From the NCBI RefSeq assembly GCF_900111455.1, contig NZ_FOIE01000004.1:310001-374000 (forward strand): a stretch of DNA of 64,000 nt, given 5' to 3'. Position numbers and translations under genes: made by a program. Source of the stretch: Geodermatophilus poikilotrophus. GTDB taxonomy: Bacteria; Actinomycetota; Actinomycetes; Mycobacteriales; Geodermatophilaceae. Below, piece after piece: positions 1 to 8,952 of this stretch. Each line of letters opens with the position of its first letter. The stretch's first letter is position 1. The notes under the pieces were generated by a model, which worked only from the letters and a program-made list of their open reading frames with translations, was not told where the DNA came from and searched no databases.

Positions 1-1
1 C

Positions 2-1270
2 GCGGAGATCGGGTCGTTGCCCGACCGCGGCTGGCGGGCCTATGCCCACGCCCGGTCCGGGCTGCCGCTGAGCGACGACACGCTCGCCGAGACGAGCCGC
101 CACCTGTGGGACATCCACGGCGACATCAGGCAGCCGTCGGCGCTCGAGGCTCTCGCCCCGCGCCTGCCTGATCCGTTGATGCGCGAGGCGGTCGCGCGCG
201 CGCTGGCGCTGCCCGACCCGCGGTCGGCGATGTTCGTCGTGCAACACCTGGCGGTGGGGATGAGCGACGCGGTGCTCGAGCGCACCTACCGCGACGCGGC
301 GGCATCTGGTGACGAGGCGCATCTGGTCGGGGTGACGGCGGCGCTCGCCGCCCGGCTGCCGGCGCGGCTCCTCGGGCCGGCGGTCGAGGTGCTGATCGAC
401 GCGCCGGAGGACGCCCGGGAGGACGCCCGCCGCGGCCTGCGTGACCTCGCCCCGCGACTGGCCGGGGACGTGCGCCGGCGGGCGCTGACGCGGGCCGCGG
501 CGACCGCCCCGCCGGCCTGGAGGGCGGAGGCGATGGTCGCTCTCGTGCCGGGCCTCAGCGAGCCGGACCTCACCTCGTGGTACCAACGGGCCTTTGAGGC
601 CACGACCGCCCTGCCCGCGGACTGGAACCGCGACGAGATCCTGTCGACCCTGCTCGCGGTCGTCCCGCCCGACCTGCACCGCGACGGCGTCGCGGCGGCG
701 GCCACCATCGGCAACCCGCTGAAGCGCTTCCTGGCTGTCGCCCGGCTCGCCACGGTTCTGCCGGATTCCGAGCGCCGGGCCGTCCTCGACGGTCTGTGGC
801 GCGACGTCGGCGACCTGGATCTCTCAATGCGGGGCTGGGTGCTCAGTACGGTCGACCCCTACCTTCCACCCGACCGGCGCGGCCCGGCTCGGCACATCAT
901 GCTCGACGCGGCCCGGGCCGTGGCCGCCGACCACGACCGCGAGTTCGCCGTCACTCGGTGCGTCGACGCGGACCCCGCCACGCTCGACGGCGACGTGGCA
1001 CTCGGCCTGGCGGCGGTCGCACAGTCGATCGGCGACCCCAGCCACCGCCATCCCGCGCTGGCCGCCTGCGCGCCGGCACTGGCCCGCCACGCCACGGCGC
1101 TGGCCGAGCCGGTGTGGGAGGCGGTCCGCACGCGGAGCCCCGACCGTCGCCGCGCGGAAGTGCTCGGCGACCTGGCCGCGACCGCGCCGGTGCTGGCGAC
1201 ACTGGGCGGCGAGGGGTTCGCCGCCGCCCTGGCGGCCGCGATCCTCGACGTGGTGCGGTGGTGGCCCTGA
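2..1270 (+). CDS. HEAT-like helical-repeat protein with RWWP C-terminus, 5'-partial
   Basis: This is the C-terminal part of a larger protein whose start lies left of the window. The frame is open from the first full codon, so the TTG at 17 is not a credible start. About 420 residues are visible, nearly all Leu/Ala-rich helices in units of roughly 35-40 residues with recurring RRxAL and LAxxAPxL patterns (RGLRDLAPRL, FLAVARLATVLP, HPALAACAPAL). The chain ends GGEGF...VVRWWP. The protein at 11014-14124 has the same layout and also ends GG-(about 15)-RWWP, so the two belong to one family. From general knowledge, such arrays form the sensor end of STAND/NACHT ATPases; no ATPase motif is visible in this part. 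A role as ligand sensor in the neighbouring conflict system is inferred. Confidence 0.7.
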   Translation, partial: AEIGSLPDRGWRAYAHARSGLPLSDDTLAETSRHLWDIHGDIRQPSALEALAPRLPDPLMREAVARALALPDPRSAMFVVQHLAVGMSDAVLERTYRDAAASGDEAHLVGVTAALAARLPARLLGPAVEVLIDAPEDAREDARRGLRDLAPRLAGDVRRRALTRAAATAPPAWRAEAMVALVPGLSEPDLTSWYQRAFEATTALPADWNRDEILSTLLAVVPPDLHRDGVAAAATIGNPLKRFLAVARLATVLPDSERRAVLDGLWRDVGDLDLSMRGWVLSTVDPYLPPDRRGPARHIMLDAARAVAADHDREFAVTRCVDADPATLDGDVALGLAAVAQSIGDPSHRHPALAACAPALARHATALAEPVWEAVRTRSPDRRRAEVLGDLAATAPVLATLGGEGFAAALAAAILDVVRWWP

Positions 1271-2041
1271 CCCGGCGCGGCCACCCCCGGTGGGTCGCTC
1301 CAGATGAGTGAACGGCGTCTGCCCTCGTGGTTGATGTATGCAGGCCCGTGGCTCTTCTCTCGATGCTCAAGGCACGACAGAGATCAAGGAGTCACGGGCC
1401 GCCCCCGTTCAGGCACGCGGATCATCCGCCCGGCCAACATCGAAGAGCCGGGAAGTTGGGGACCCGCGAGTCGGCCAGGCCGCCGGGGACGTCGAAGGGC
1501 CGGGTGCAGGACAACGCCTCGCGCAGGCGGACGATGCTGTAGATCACCCGGTCGCGCTCCGCGTGCACGATTTGGGCGAGGCCTCGGGGGTGTCTGATGG
1601 CTCAGATCTTGAAGGCTTCAGTGGAGCCGGGAGAGCGTCGTGGCCTTGAAGCGAACGTTCACCGTGACGTTGGGCGCGGCCATGCGTCGGGGGAACACTA
1701 CGGGCTCGTTCAGATGAACCAGGGGACGGCAGCGCTGCGCCTCGACGCCGGACGGACACGGTCCTGAGCACCGGACCCAGCGCCGGGTCGTGTTACGGCG
1801 TCGACTTCGACACGAACAGCGGATTTCCAGTCAAGCGGCGGAGTCGGAGGCCGAAGGCGGACAGATCACCGCATGGGTGATTCTTGGCCTCCAGTCATGC
1901 GTTGAGGCCGTCGGACGTCCCCCACGCGAGCATCCGGTAGATGTCGTCCGGGCGCCCGGCGCCCGTGAGGTGCTCAACCGGAAATCTCAAGGCGTGGCCG
2001 GAGTCGGCGTCAAGCGGCCGACGCCCCGTCGCCGCCGGCGG
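1271..2041. other. Gap without a convincing gene; possible minus-strand coding relic
   Basis: No long frame with plausible coding character is present. On the minus strand, about 1440-1580, a short stretch reads like protein (LAQIVHAERDRVIYSIVRLR), but it is closed by stops on both sides and no family is recognised. It may be a fragment of a lost gene. The rest shows neither repeats nor an RNA gene that I can identify. Confidence 0.4.
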
Positions 2042-4285
2042 TCACCGGCGTGCCACAAGACGGTAGGCGGCGAGATGGCCGACCCGGTCGCCGGCCACGA
2101 TCGTGCGGCCGTCGAGGGCGAAGGTTAGGCATTCAACACCGTCGGCTACCGCGAAGGCGCAGAGCTGCTGCCGCCGCAGAACCGACCACATGCGAATGGT
2201 GCGGTCGCTCGCCGCCGAGGCGATCAGATCACCGCCCGTGACAGCGATGGCGGTGACGAAACCCGTGTGTCCGAGGAGCTCGGCAACGACCCGGCCGCGG
2301 CGCAGCTCGAGCAGGCGCAACGTTCCGTCGGCATATCCGGCGACCGCCGTCCGCCCGGTCGGCAGGACGCTAACGTGGGTGACCCACTTGTCGTGCTCGA
2401 TCGACCACTTCGTCCCGGCCGGCTCCCACAGGGTCACCGCGCCGTCCCACGAACCGGAGAGAATTCGCTGCCCTCGCGGAGTAAAGGTTAACGCGGACAC
2501 CGTCTGTCGGTGCTCACCGAGCCGGCGCAGCAGCCGCCCGCTGCGCCGGGCGTACAGCGAGATCCGGTCGCTCCAGTCGGCCGCGGCGAGAAGTGTGCCG
2601 TCCCCGGAGACGGCGACCTTGACGAACGGCTCCTCGTCCTCGATTACGGCCGTCCCGTCCCCGCCTTCGAGACCCCAGATCCGCAGTGTGGCGTCGCGGC
2701 CGGCGGTGACGGCGAACCGGCCGTCCGGGGTGAGAGCGAGCGTATCGGCGCCGCGGGTATGTCGGCCAAGGCGGAGCGGCGAAGCGGCATCGTTGGTGGA
2801 AAGTCGCCAGACAGACCCGTCGTACGAGGTGGCGATCACTGCGCGGCCGTCCGGCGTGATCGCGACCTGGACGAGGTCCCGTCCGGGCAGACGTCGTCGG
2901 GCCGACGTCCGTCCGGCTACGGGGTCGAATAGGCGTAGCGTGCGGTCCGGACCCACTGCAGCGACCCGTGCACCGTCGCCCGCTGCCGCGACGGCGCGTA
3001 CCCCGCGCGCGGTCGGCTTCGGCTCGCCCGCTGCCCGGTCGGTCCGCCAGAGCCGGATGGTCCCGTCGGCCGAGCCCGCGGCGCAGGTACTGCTCCATGG
3101 CGCGGTGGCCAGCGCGAGCACCCAGTTGGGGTGACGACCGAGCAGTCTCGGAACACGATCGCGGAGATCCCACACGAGCACGGTCCCGTCATAGGACGCG
3201 GTGACGACCTCGTGCGGGCGCCCCGTCACCGCGATGGCCCGGATCTGGTTGTGATGCCCGCGCAGCGGCTTCGCACCACGGCCGTGTTCCTCGGGGAAGA
3301 GGTACAGCATCCCGTCCTTGCCGCCGGCGACGACTGTTCCGTCGGGCAGGGCTGCCACGGCGTGGAGTCGCGTTGGTATCGGGACGAGTTCCTGGCGCCG
3401 GACGCCGTTCGCGGCGTCGACGATCCGCACCGCTCCGGACCGGGAGCCGCAGAGCAGGGATCCGTCGGGCGCGAGGGCGAGGGCGTGGATCGCGTCGTCG
3501 GACACCGCAGCCACCCACCGGATAGAGAGCGTGATTGCGTTGAGGGCAGTGACGCGGCCGTCGACGTGACCGACGAAGGCCGTGTCGTGACCGGTCGGCT
3601 GCAGGAACGCGGACGCCGGCGGAACTCTGGTGCGTCCCAGGATGAGACCGCGGCGTTCGTCCCACCGTATGACGGTGCCGTCGTCCGCACTCGCGACCGC
3701 GGTGCCGTCGCCGAGCGAGCCGACACCGGTGATCGATGCCGGAAGGGTCAGGGCCGAGCCGACGACGACTCCTGATGCCGCATCCCAAGCGGTGACAGTC
3801 CCGGCGCGGTCGCCCGAAAGCACGCGACCGTCCGGGCTAAGCCCCACTGCGTCGACGAACAGTCCCCGAGTGGCGATCGTCTGCACCAGCGCCGGAGGTG
3901 CAGCCAGTGCGCCGGCCTCCAGCGGACAAAGCCACGCCAAGGCGTCGAACGCTGACAGCTGGTCGGCCAGATCGGGATGCACTTCGGCGGCGTGGAGACG
4001 GGCCACGAGCTGGGCGGGCAGTTGTCCAGGATCGTCGCGGAGGACATGAGCGGCGTCGCGCAGGGCGTCGGCCGTCCGCGACAGTCGGCCGTCGACTCCG
4101 TCGACGGCGGCGAAGTCGGCCAGCAGCGGGTCGATCCCGATCCGCACCACATGATCGACGAGCACGTCGAGGCGCGTGAGGACGGTGGCGGCGAGCGGTT
4201 GCCGCCCGAGCGTGACCAGGTGGGTGACCAGGTGTCGCAGCTCGTAGTCGGTGAGGCGCGTAAGGTTCACGGGCTGATCCGTCAC
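2042..4285 (-). CDS. Helical-linker plus WD40 double-propeller protein, STAND sensor half without ATPase
   Basis: The 747-residue protein starts with an APAF-1-like helical linker (about 8-135: TDYELRHLVTHL, then AHVLRDDPGQLPAQLVARL). In NB-ARC/NACHT-WD40 proteins that linker sits between the ATPase/winged-helix part and the propellers. From about 140 onward come some 13-14 WD40 blades (DGTVIRWDERRG, DGTVLVWDLRD, DGTIRLWRTD, DGAVTLWEPAG, DRTIRMWSVL), enough for two seven-blade propellers. There is no Walker A or B motif, so this is a sensor half with no engine of its own. The GTG start at 4285 overlaps (GTGA) the end of a small upstream ORF; no clear Shine-Dalgarno is seen, and GTG 4270 is an alternative. 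It is the last gene of the lipase-ATPase-WD40 series. Acting as an alternative sensor for the ATPase at 7036-8952 is an inference. Confidence 0.85.
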   Translation of the reverse strand: MTDQPVNLTRLTDYELRHLVTHLVTLGRQPLAATVLTRLDVLVDHVVRIGIDPLLADFAAVDGVDGRLSRTADALRDAAHVLRDDPGQLPAQLVARLHAAEVHPDLADQLSAFDALAWLCPLEAGALAAPPALVQTIATRGLFVDAVGLSPDGRVLSGDRAGTVTAWDAASGVVVGSALTLPASITGVGSLGDGTAVASADDGTVIRWDERRGLILGRTRVPPASAFLQPTGHDTAFVGHVDGRVTALNAITLSIRWVAAVSDDAIHALALAPDGSLLCGSRSGAVRIVDAANGVRRQELVPIPTRLHAVAALPDGTVVAGGKDGMLYLFPEEHGRGAKPLRGHHNQIRAIAVTGRPHEVVTASYDGTVLVWDLRDRVPRLLGRHPNWVLALATAPWSSTCAAGSADGTIRLWRTDRAAGEPKPTARGVRAVAAAGDGARVAAVGPDRTLRLFDPVAGRTSARRRLPGRDLVQVAITPDGRAVIATSYDGSVWRLSTNDAASPLRLGRHTRGADTLALTPDGRFAVTAGRDATLRIWGLEGGDGTAVIEDEEPFVKVAVSGDGTLLAAADWSDRISLYARRSGRLLRRLGEHRQTVSALTFTPRGQRILSGSWDGAVTLWEPAGTKWSIEHDKWVTHVSVLPTGRTAVAGYADGTLRLLELRRGRVVAELLGHTGFVTAIAVTGGDLIASAASDRTIRMWSVLRRQQLCAFAVADGVECLTFALDGRTIVAGDRVGHLAAYRLVARR

Positions 4286-4617
4286 GGGAACGATGGGCCA
4301 GGGCTGCTGAGCGTACGCAGAGCGACGTATGACCGACGATGAGGAGCCTCGGGGGCGCGGTCGTTGGCGGACCTGGTGTTATCTCCGGCGTCACCGCCAA
4401 TCCCTTTGACCGACGAGGCCTGCCCGAATCCAGCCGTTGCGCCGTTCCGGCTACCGGTGACCGCACCGCGACCGTCAGCGTTGACGATTCGGAGCGCGCA
4501 GAGGTTCGGTATCGAGTTCGCCAAGAGGGTCGCGCCAAGCAGCAGCTCGACGCAAACCTCGCCAAGTGATCGAGGATCGCGGTTGGCCTCCATGACGCTG
4601 TCGACCTGTCCCGTGGA
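4286..4617 (-). other. Spacer between two WD40 genes with a doubtful 103-codon ORF
   Basis: The 332-bp gap between the two WD40 genes holds one minus-strand ORF (ATG 4593, TGA 4282-4284). Its stop overlaps the GTG start of the downstream WD40 gene in a GTGA arrangement, which could couple their translation. The predicted product has no recognisable domain, membrane segment or repeat, and its composition is unremarkable. I therefore do not call it a gene; it could equally be spacer with a chance overlap. Confidence 0.3.
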
Positions 4618-7026
4618 TCACCGTCGGCGTGGCAGGCGATCAGGACGGGTGCGGGCGGTGCGCCGGCAGCGTGCCGAGGTCTGCGGGTCGGAGGCGGTGA
4701 GCAGCGCCATGTGTTCCCATATTGCCGCGTTCAGCCTGCCCGCGTCCTCCTCGTACGGGTCGTCAAGCCGGGCGCCGAACGTCGGCCCCGAGCCGGTGTC
4801 TAGTGCGACCACCCGCGCGGCGGCCGATTCCTGCAGCGCCCATGGCAGGTCGTTGATGGCCAGGCCCAGGACGATGCGCAGCCAGGCCGTAGCGCTCGTC
4901 GGATCGAGTGGCTGGTCGGCGGGCAGGGCCGGTTGAGCGACGGCGGAGGTCGGCGGGACGACGGCGTCTGGTAGGCCTTTAACAGCGAACACCGACCAGC
5001 GTCGGGTGGCATCGACGGTGATCAACCGACCGTCGCGAGTGGCGGTCAGACTGGTCACTGCGGCGGGCGCGGGGATCATCAGAACGCATCGCATCGCATC
5101 CGTGTCGATCACGGTGATCATGTTGGTGGCCGCAGCCAAGTGGCGGCCGTCGGGCAGCCAGGCCAGTACGGCCGATCCGGCGTTGCCCTCGACCGTGATC
5201 TCCTGCGTGACCTGTGCCCGGGTGATCCGAATGGTGCGCTCCGCGAGGGACCTGCCGATCGGCAAGGCGGTACGGGCGCCGTCCGGTGACCCCAGCGGGA
5301 TCGGATGATCGTGCGACGCCGTCAGCGCCGGGCCCAGTGGGGCAGCGATCGGGTCGTCCGGTTGCACGAAGCCGAGTTCCGCGCCCAGCGGGACGCTCCA
5401 CAGCCGGATCGAGTGGTCCTGGATGTGCTCGTAGGAGCTACCGGCCGAGAGGAGGTGATCGTTTCCATACCAGGCGCAGGCGCCCACCGGCCCAATGTGT
5501 CCTTGCAGGCGCCGTACCTGCTGCCCGGACACCGGATCCCACACCAGCACCAGTCGATCGCTGCCGCTCGAGGCCAGCAGGGTGCCGTCGGGTGACCAGG
5601 CCACGCCGGTGACCGCGCCCCACACCTGACGTTGCCCGACGTAGTTGTGCGATTCGCCGTGATCCTCGTGGCGGCCCAGTTCGCCCAGCGATGCACCGGA
5701 GGCATGCCAGAGCCGTACGGTGCGGTCTGCCGCCCCGGTCGCCAACCTGCTCCCGTCCGGGGAGAAGGCCGCGCAGGTGACGCGGTCGCTGTGCCCGGAC
5801 AATTCATGGACCCGAGCCGAGGTCGCCACGTCGACGACGGTGACGGTGGTGTCGTCGAGCAGGGCGGCAAAGCGACCGTCCGGCGACACCGCACTCAGAG
5901 TCCCGTCGGGCAGCTCCTCCTGGCCGGGTGTGCGCCACACGATGAGCGCGCCGTCCTTGCCGCAGGAGGCGAGGGCGTTGCCGTCGGGCGACCAGGCGCA
6001 GTGAACCACCTCGCTCACGTGCCCGCGCAGCGTGCTGCGCAGTTCGCCGGAGGCCACCTCCCAGATGCGGATCGTGTTGTCCGGGCCGTGCACGTTGACG
6101 CTGCCCGAGCAGGAGGCAAGTAGCGTGCTGTCCGGTGAGAACGCCAGGGCGGTGATGGCGTCGCCGTGTGCCTCCAGGACGTGCATCTGGTGCTGGTCGT
6201 CGGCGTCCCAGATCCGCACCGAGAAGTCGTCGTCGCGTAGGCCGATGTAGTGGCTGCCCGAGCCGGTGGCGATCCAGCGTCCGTTCGGGGACCACGCGGC
6301 CGCTCGCACAGCTTGGCGGTGTCCGACCTCGACCACCCATCGGCTTACCACACCTTCCCTCACCATCGAGGCGACCCCGAGCTGGCCCAGGACCGCGCCG
6401 GTTGCCGCGTCGCGGATCTCCGGCACCCTGCCGAGTTCGACCACGCGGGTGCCGTCGGGTGACCGGGCGATCCGTTCCTCCGGGGGCGTACGGGCGGGCA
6501 ACTCCCCGGCCAGTTGCCCGGTCACCACATCCCACACCGTCGTGCGCCCGCGGTCGGACACCGCCATCACCCGGTCGCTACCGAGCCAGGCACAGTCCCG
6601 TATCCATGGCAGCCGCTCTCCGCCGTCCTGTGGCGGCCGGATCACCAAGGCCCGAGCGTTCTCGGCACGAGGTTTATTCAGCCACTGCAGCCACGGACCG
6701 TGAGGCCGGCCGGCAAGCCGCTCGACCACCGATCCGGACGGCCGGTTGGCGGCCTGTTGCCAAAGCAGCTCGGGATAGATCGACAGCAGGTCCGACTCGG
6801 ATCGCAGGAAGCGAAGCAGGGCCTGAGCGGTCGCCGGGTCGGCGACCGTGTCGGCGCTTTTCGTGGCGTCTGCCAGGGCGGCCCGCAGGGCGTTGCGCCG
6901 CAGCGTCTCGGCGAAGAAGGAGAGGTCGGTCAGGATGCGCCCGAGGAGCTTAGTGTCCCCGGTTTGAGGAAGGTGATGGAGGAGATGCGTGACCTCGTAG
7001 TTGGACAGCGCGCCGTACATCGTCAT
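4618..7026 (-). CDS. Helical-linker plus WD40 propeller protein, in frame with the upstream STAND ATPase
   Basis: The 802-residue protein opens with the helical linker seen in its neighbours (SNYEVTHLLHHLPQTGD) and continues into WD40 blades over about 150-700 (FSVRIWDADDQH, DNTIRIWEVASGE, DRTVRLWHASGA, DRLVLVWDPVSGQ, DHSIRLWSVPLG). A mostly helical tail ends in basic residues. It has no ATPase motifs. Its ATG lies three codons after the TAG of the ATPase gene and in the same frame, so together they read as one canonical STAND protein cut by a single amber codon. No good Shine-Dalgarno precedes ATG 7026 or ATG 7020. Translation therefore probably depends on reinitiation after the upstream stop, or on readthrough. 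Sensing is the expected role of the propellers; the ligand is unknown. Confidence 0.88.
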   Translation of the reverse strand: MTMYGALSNYEVTHLLHHLPQTGDTKLLGRILTDLSFFAETLRRNALRAALADATKSADTVADPATAQALLRFLRSESDLLSIYPELLWQQAANRPSGSVVERLAGRPHGPWLQWLNKPRAENARALVIRPPQDGGERLPWIRDCAWLGSDRVMAVSDRGRTTVWDVVTGQLAGELPARTPPEERIARSPDGTRVVELGRVPEIRDAATGAVLGQLGVASMVREGVVSRWVVEVGHRQAVRAAAWSPNGRWIATGSGSHYIGLRDDDFSVRIWDADDQHQMHVLEAHGDAITALAFSPDSTLLASCSGSVNVHGPDNTIRIWEVASGELRSTLRGHVSEVVHCAWSPDGNALASCGKDGALIVWRTPGQEELPDGTLSAVSPDGRFAALLDDTTVTVVDVATSARVHELSGHSDRVTCAAFSPDGSRLATGAADRTVRLWHASGASLGELGRHEDHGESHNYVGQRQVWGAVTGVAWSPDGTLLASSGSDRLVLVWDPVSGQQVRRLQGHIGPVGACAWYGNDHLLSAGSSYEHIQDHSIRLWSVPLGAELGFVQPDDPIAAPLGPALTASHDHPIPLGSPDGARTALPIGRSLAERTIRITRAQVTQEITVEGNAGSAVLAWLPDGRHLAAATNMITVIDTDAMRCVLMIPAPAAVTSLTATRDGRLITVDATRRWSVFAVKGLPDAVVPPTSAVAQPALPADQPLDPTSATAWLRIVLGLAINDLPWALQESAAARVVALDTGSGPTFGARLDDPYEEDAGRLNAAIWEHMALLTASDPQTSARCRRTARTRPDRLPRRR

Positions 7027-7035
7027 GCGACGGCT

Positions 7036-8952
7036 CTAGCTGTCGAGAAATCCAGGGATCTTGGCGAGTGCGGCCATCGCGATCCGCTGGTGGTATGGCT
7101 TGAGCCCGACTCCCTCCTCGGCGAGGAAGTCCTGGAAGCTCGCGTGGTACACGCGATAGCGCAATTCGTTTTCCGCGGCGCGTTGCTCGTTGAGGTAGGG
7201 ACGCCATTCCCGGATCACCTCCCGTATCCGGGCAGGCTCGAGCTGCGTCCATTCCTCGACCGCGGAGACAGTGACCGGCTCGCGCACTGTAGCCAGGATG
7301 CGCAGGACCGGCTCGTAGAAGCGTTCGAACCGCTCCGGATCCTGGGCGCGCATGGCTCTCCAGTGCCTTTCGTAGTAGGCGCGTAGCCCGCGGGGCAGGT
7401 CCTGGATGCTGTCGATGGTGTCCGGTGACAGCCGGCCGGTGCGGATGTCGTCGAGGACGTGCACCAGGTACATGAAGTTGCCCTGGCTCCTGTCGGTGAG
7501 CAGGTCGACAAACCGGTCGAGGTCGAGCTTCCACGCGGCGACGCGTGTGGTCATCTGGTCCGGATGCGCCTGAAGGTAGGCGCGAATGTAGCTGCCGACG
7601 TCGTCGAGGTTCTGCGGGTCGTCGTCGCGCAGGTAAATGTCGTGTCGGCGGTCGACGTTGAGGCGGTAGTCCATCTGTTCCCGCGAGGTCGCCACGACGA
7701 TCACACCCGGCGGCAGGACGGGGGGCAGGAAGAGCCGGTTCGCGTCCGCGGACAGGCCCGCGTCCTCGGCCTCGTCGAGCGCGTCCACCACGACGACCAC
7801 CGGCTCGTCGCCGCTCTTCTGGGCGGCTTCGGACAGCAGCTGGCTTAGGAAGGCGCTGTCCTCGGCTGCCTCCGGCGGCAGGGTCGGGTGATCCAGCTGG
7901 TAGCGGACGATCAGCTGGGCGCAGATGTTCTCCAGGAATGTGCGGGTGGAGCGGATGTTCTGCGGCGCGATGTTGAAGTGGTGCACGTAGCCGCGGGTGC
8001 GCACCAGTTGGCTCAGCAGCGCCGTCTTGCCGATGCCGGGTTCACCGCGGATCAGGATGTAGCCCGACGGGAACTCGGCGTCGGTCAGCCGTTCGTCGAT
8101 GGCGCGAAAGATGAAGTCACGGCCGACGAAGTTGCGGGTCCGCTCCGCCACCAGCCGCTCGAAGTCGAGCACCTTCAGGTGCGAGGCCAGCGGTGCGGGT
8201 GCCTCGGTGAGTAGCCGGAAGATGTCGGTCATCCAGGCGCCGGGCAGCGGCTCCAGGGCGTACGGCTCGACCCGCCAGCCGTAGTGGGCGAGGGCCACGT
8301 CGATGGCGAATTGGAACGGCCGGTCGGCGCGGTCGAGTTGCTCCCGGCCGGCCTGCACGGCCCGGTCGAAGGTGAGCAGGCCGCCGGCGCGGTGCTGGGC
8401 CTCCGGTAGGTCGCCGGGCATCTCCGCCAGCCGCTCGCTGTGGGCGAAGCCAGTGCACTCCACCGCCAGGAAGGACTCCTCGTCGATCAGGTCACGCAGC
8501 GCTTGGCCGTCGGTGAGCGGGCCGGTGGTGAACAGCTCGCGGCCGGGGCGGTAGCCGTTCCAGTCGCGTAGGCCGTGGGTGAGCGAGACCGCGGCGAGCG
8601 CGTGGCCGTCGATCACGATGAGGATCGGCAACAGTTCGTTGGCCAGAGACAGCCCGCAAAACAGCCCGGCCAGGTCCAGGCAGGTGCCCTCGCGGGGCGC
8701 GTTGAGGATCTCCGCCGGGGTACGGATCGTCTGCAGCGCCTGCGCCGGGTGGTACTGCTCGAGGGCATAGCGGATGTGATGCCGTGCCAGCAGCGCGTAG
8801 ATGGCCTCGGCGATAATCCGCGGCCGGTCCGGCCGGTCGGCCACGTCGAAGCGGCTGATCGGTGACTCCAGCCAGTGGCTCGCCTGCGGGGTGACGAACC
8901 GGGCCAGTCCGGGGTGGTCCACTCGGGACCATTGCGGCCAGGTGAGCCCCAT
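7036..8952 (-). CDS. Transglutaminase-like/NACHT STAND ATPase without its own sensor domain
   Basis: The 638-residue protein has three parts. Residues about 50-175 look like a transglutaminase/papain-fold module: Cys91 in REGTCLDLAGLF, His117 in VIDGHALAAV and an acidic residue near 165 in FLAVECTGF could form a Cys-His-Glu triad. Residues about 270-520 are a NACHT/STAND P-loop domain with Walker A GEPGIGKT (303-310), Walker B VVVVVDALDEA (386-396) and a sensor-1-like VIVVATSRE. Residues about 540-625 resemble the winged-helix end (YRVYHASFQDFLAEE). The chain stops exactly where a helical-WD40 region would begin in the fused proteins. The ATG overlaps the lipase stop (TGATG) and has an AGGAGG five bases upstream, so the two are coupled. 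The likely role is the signal-transducing ATPase of a conflict or cell-suicide system, with a peptidase effector or processing domain; this is inferred. Confidence 0.88.
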   Translation of the reverse strand: MGLTWPQWSRVDHPGLARFVTPQASHWLESPISRFDVADRPDRPRIIAEAIYALLARHHIRYALEQYHPAQALQTIRTPAEILNAPREGTCLDLAGLFCGLSLANELLPILIVIDGHALAAVSLTHGLRDWNGYRPGRELFTTGPLTDGQALRDLIDEESFLAVECTGFAHSERLAEMPGDLPEAQHRAGGLLTFDRAVQAGREQLDRADRPFQFAIDVALAHYGWRVEPYALEPLPGAWMTDIFRLLTEAPAPLASHLKVLDFERLVAERTRNFVGRDFIFRAIDERLTDAEFPSGYILIRGEPGIGKTALLSQLVRTRGYVHHFNIAPQNIRSTRTFLENICAQLIVRYQLDHPTLPPEAAEDSAFLSQLLSEAAQKSGDEPVVVVVDALDEAEDAGLSADANRLFLPPVLPPGVIVVATSREQMDYRLNVDRRHDIYLRDDDPQNLDDVGSYIRAYLQAHPDQMTTRVAAWKLDLDRFVDLLTDRSQGNFMYLVHVLDDIRTGRLSPDTIDSIQDLPRGLRAYYERHWRAMRAQDPERFERFYEPVLRILATVREPVTVSAVEEWTQLEPARIREVIREWRPYLNEQRAAENELRYRVYHASFQDFLAEEGVGLKPYHQRIAMAALAKIPGFLDS

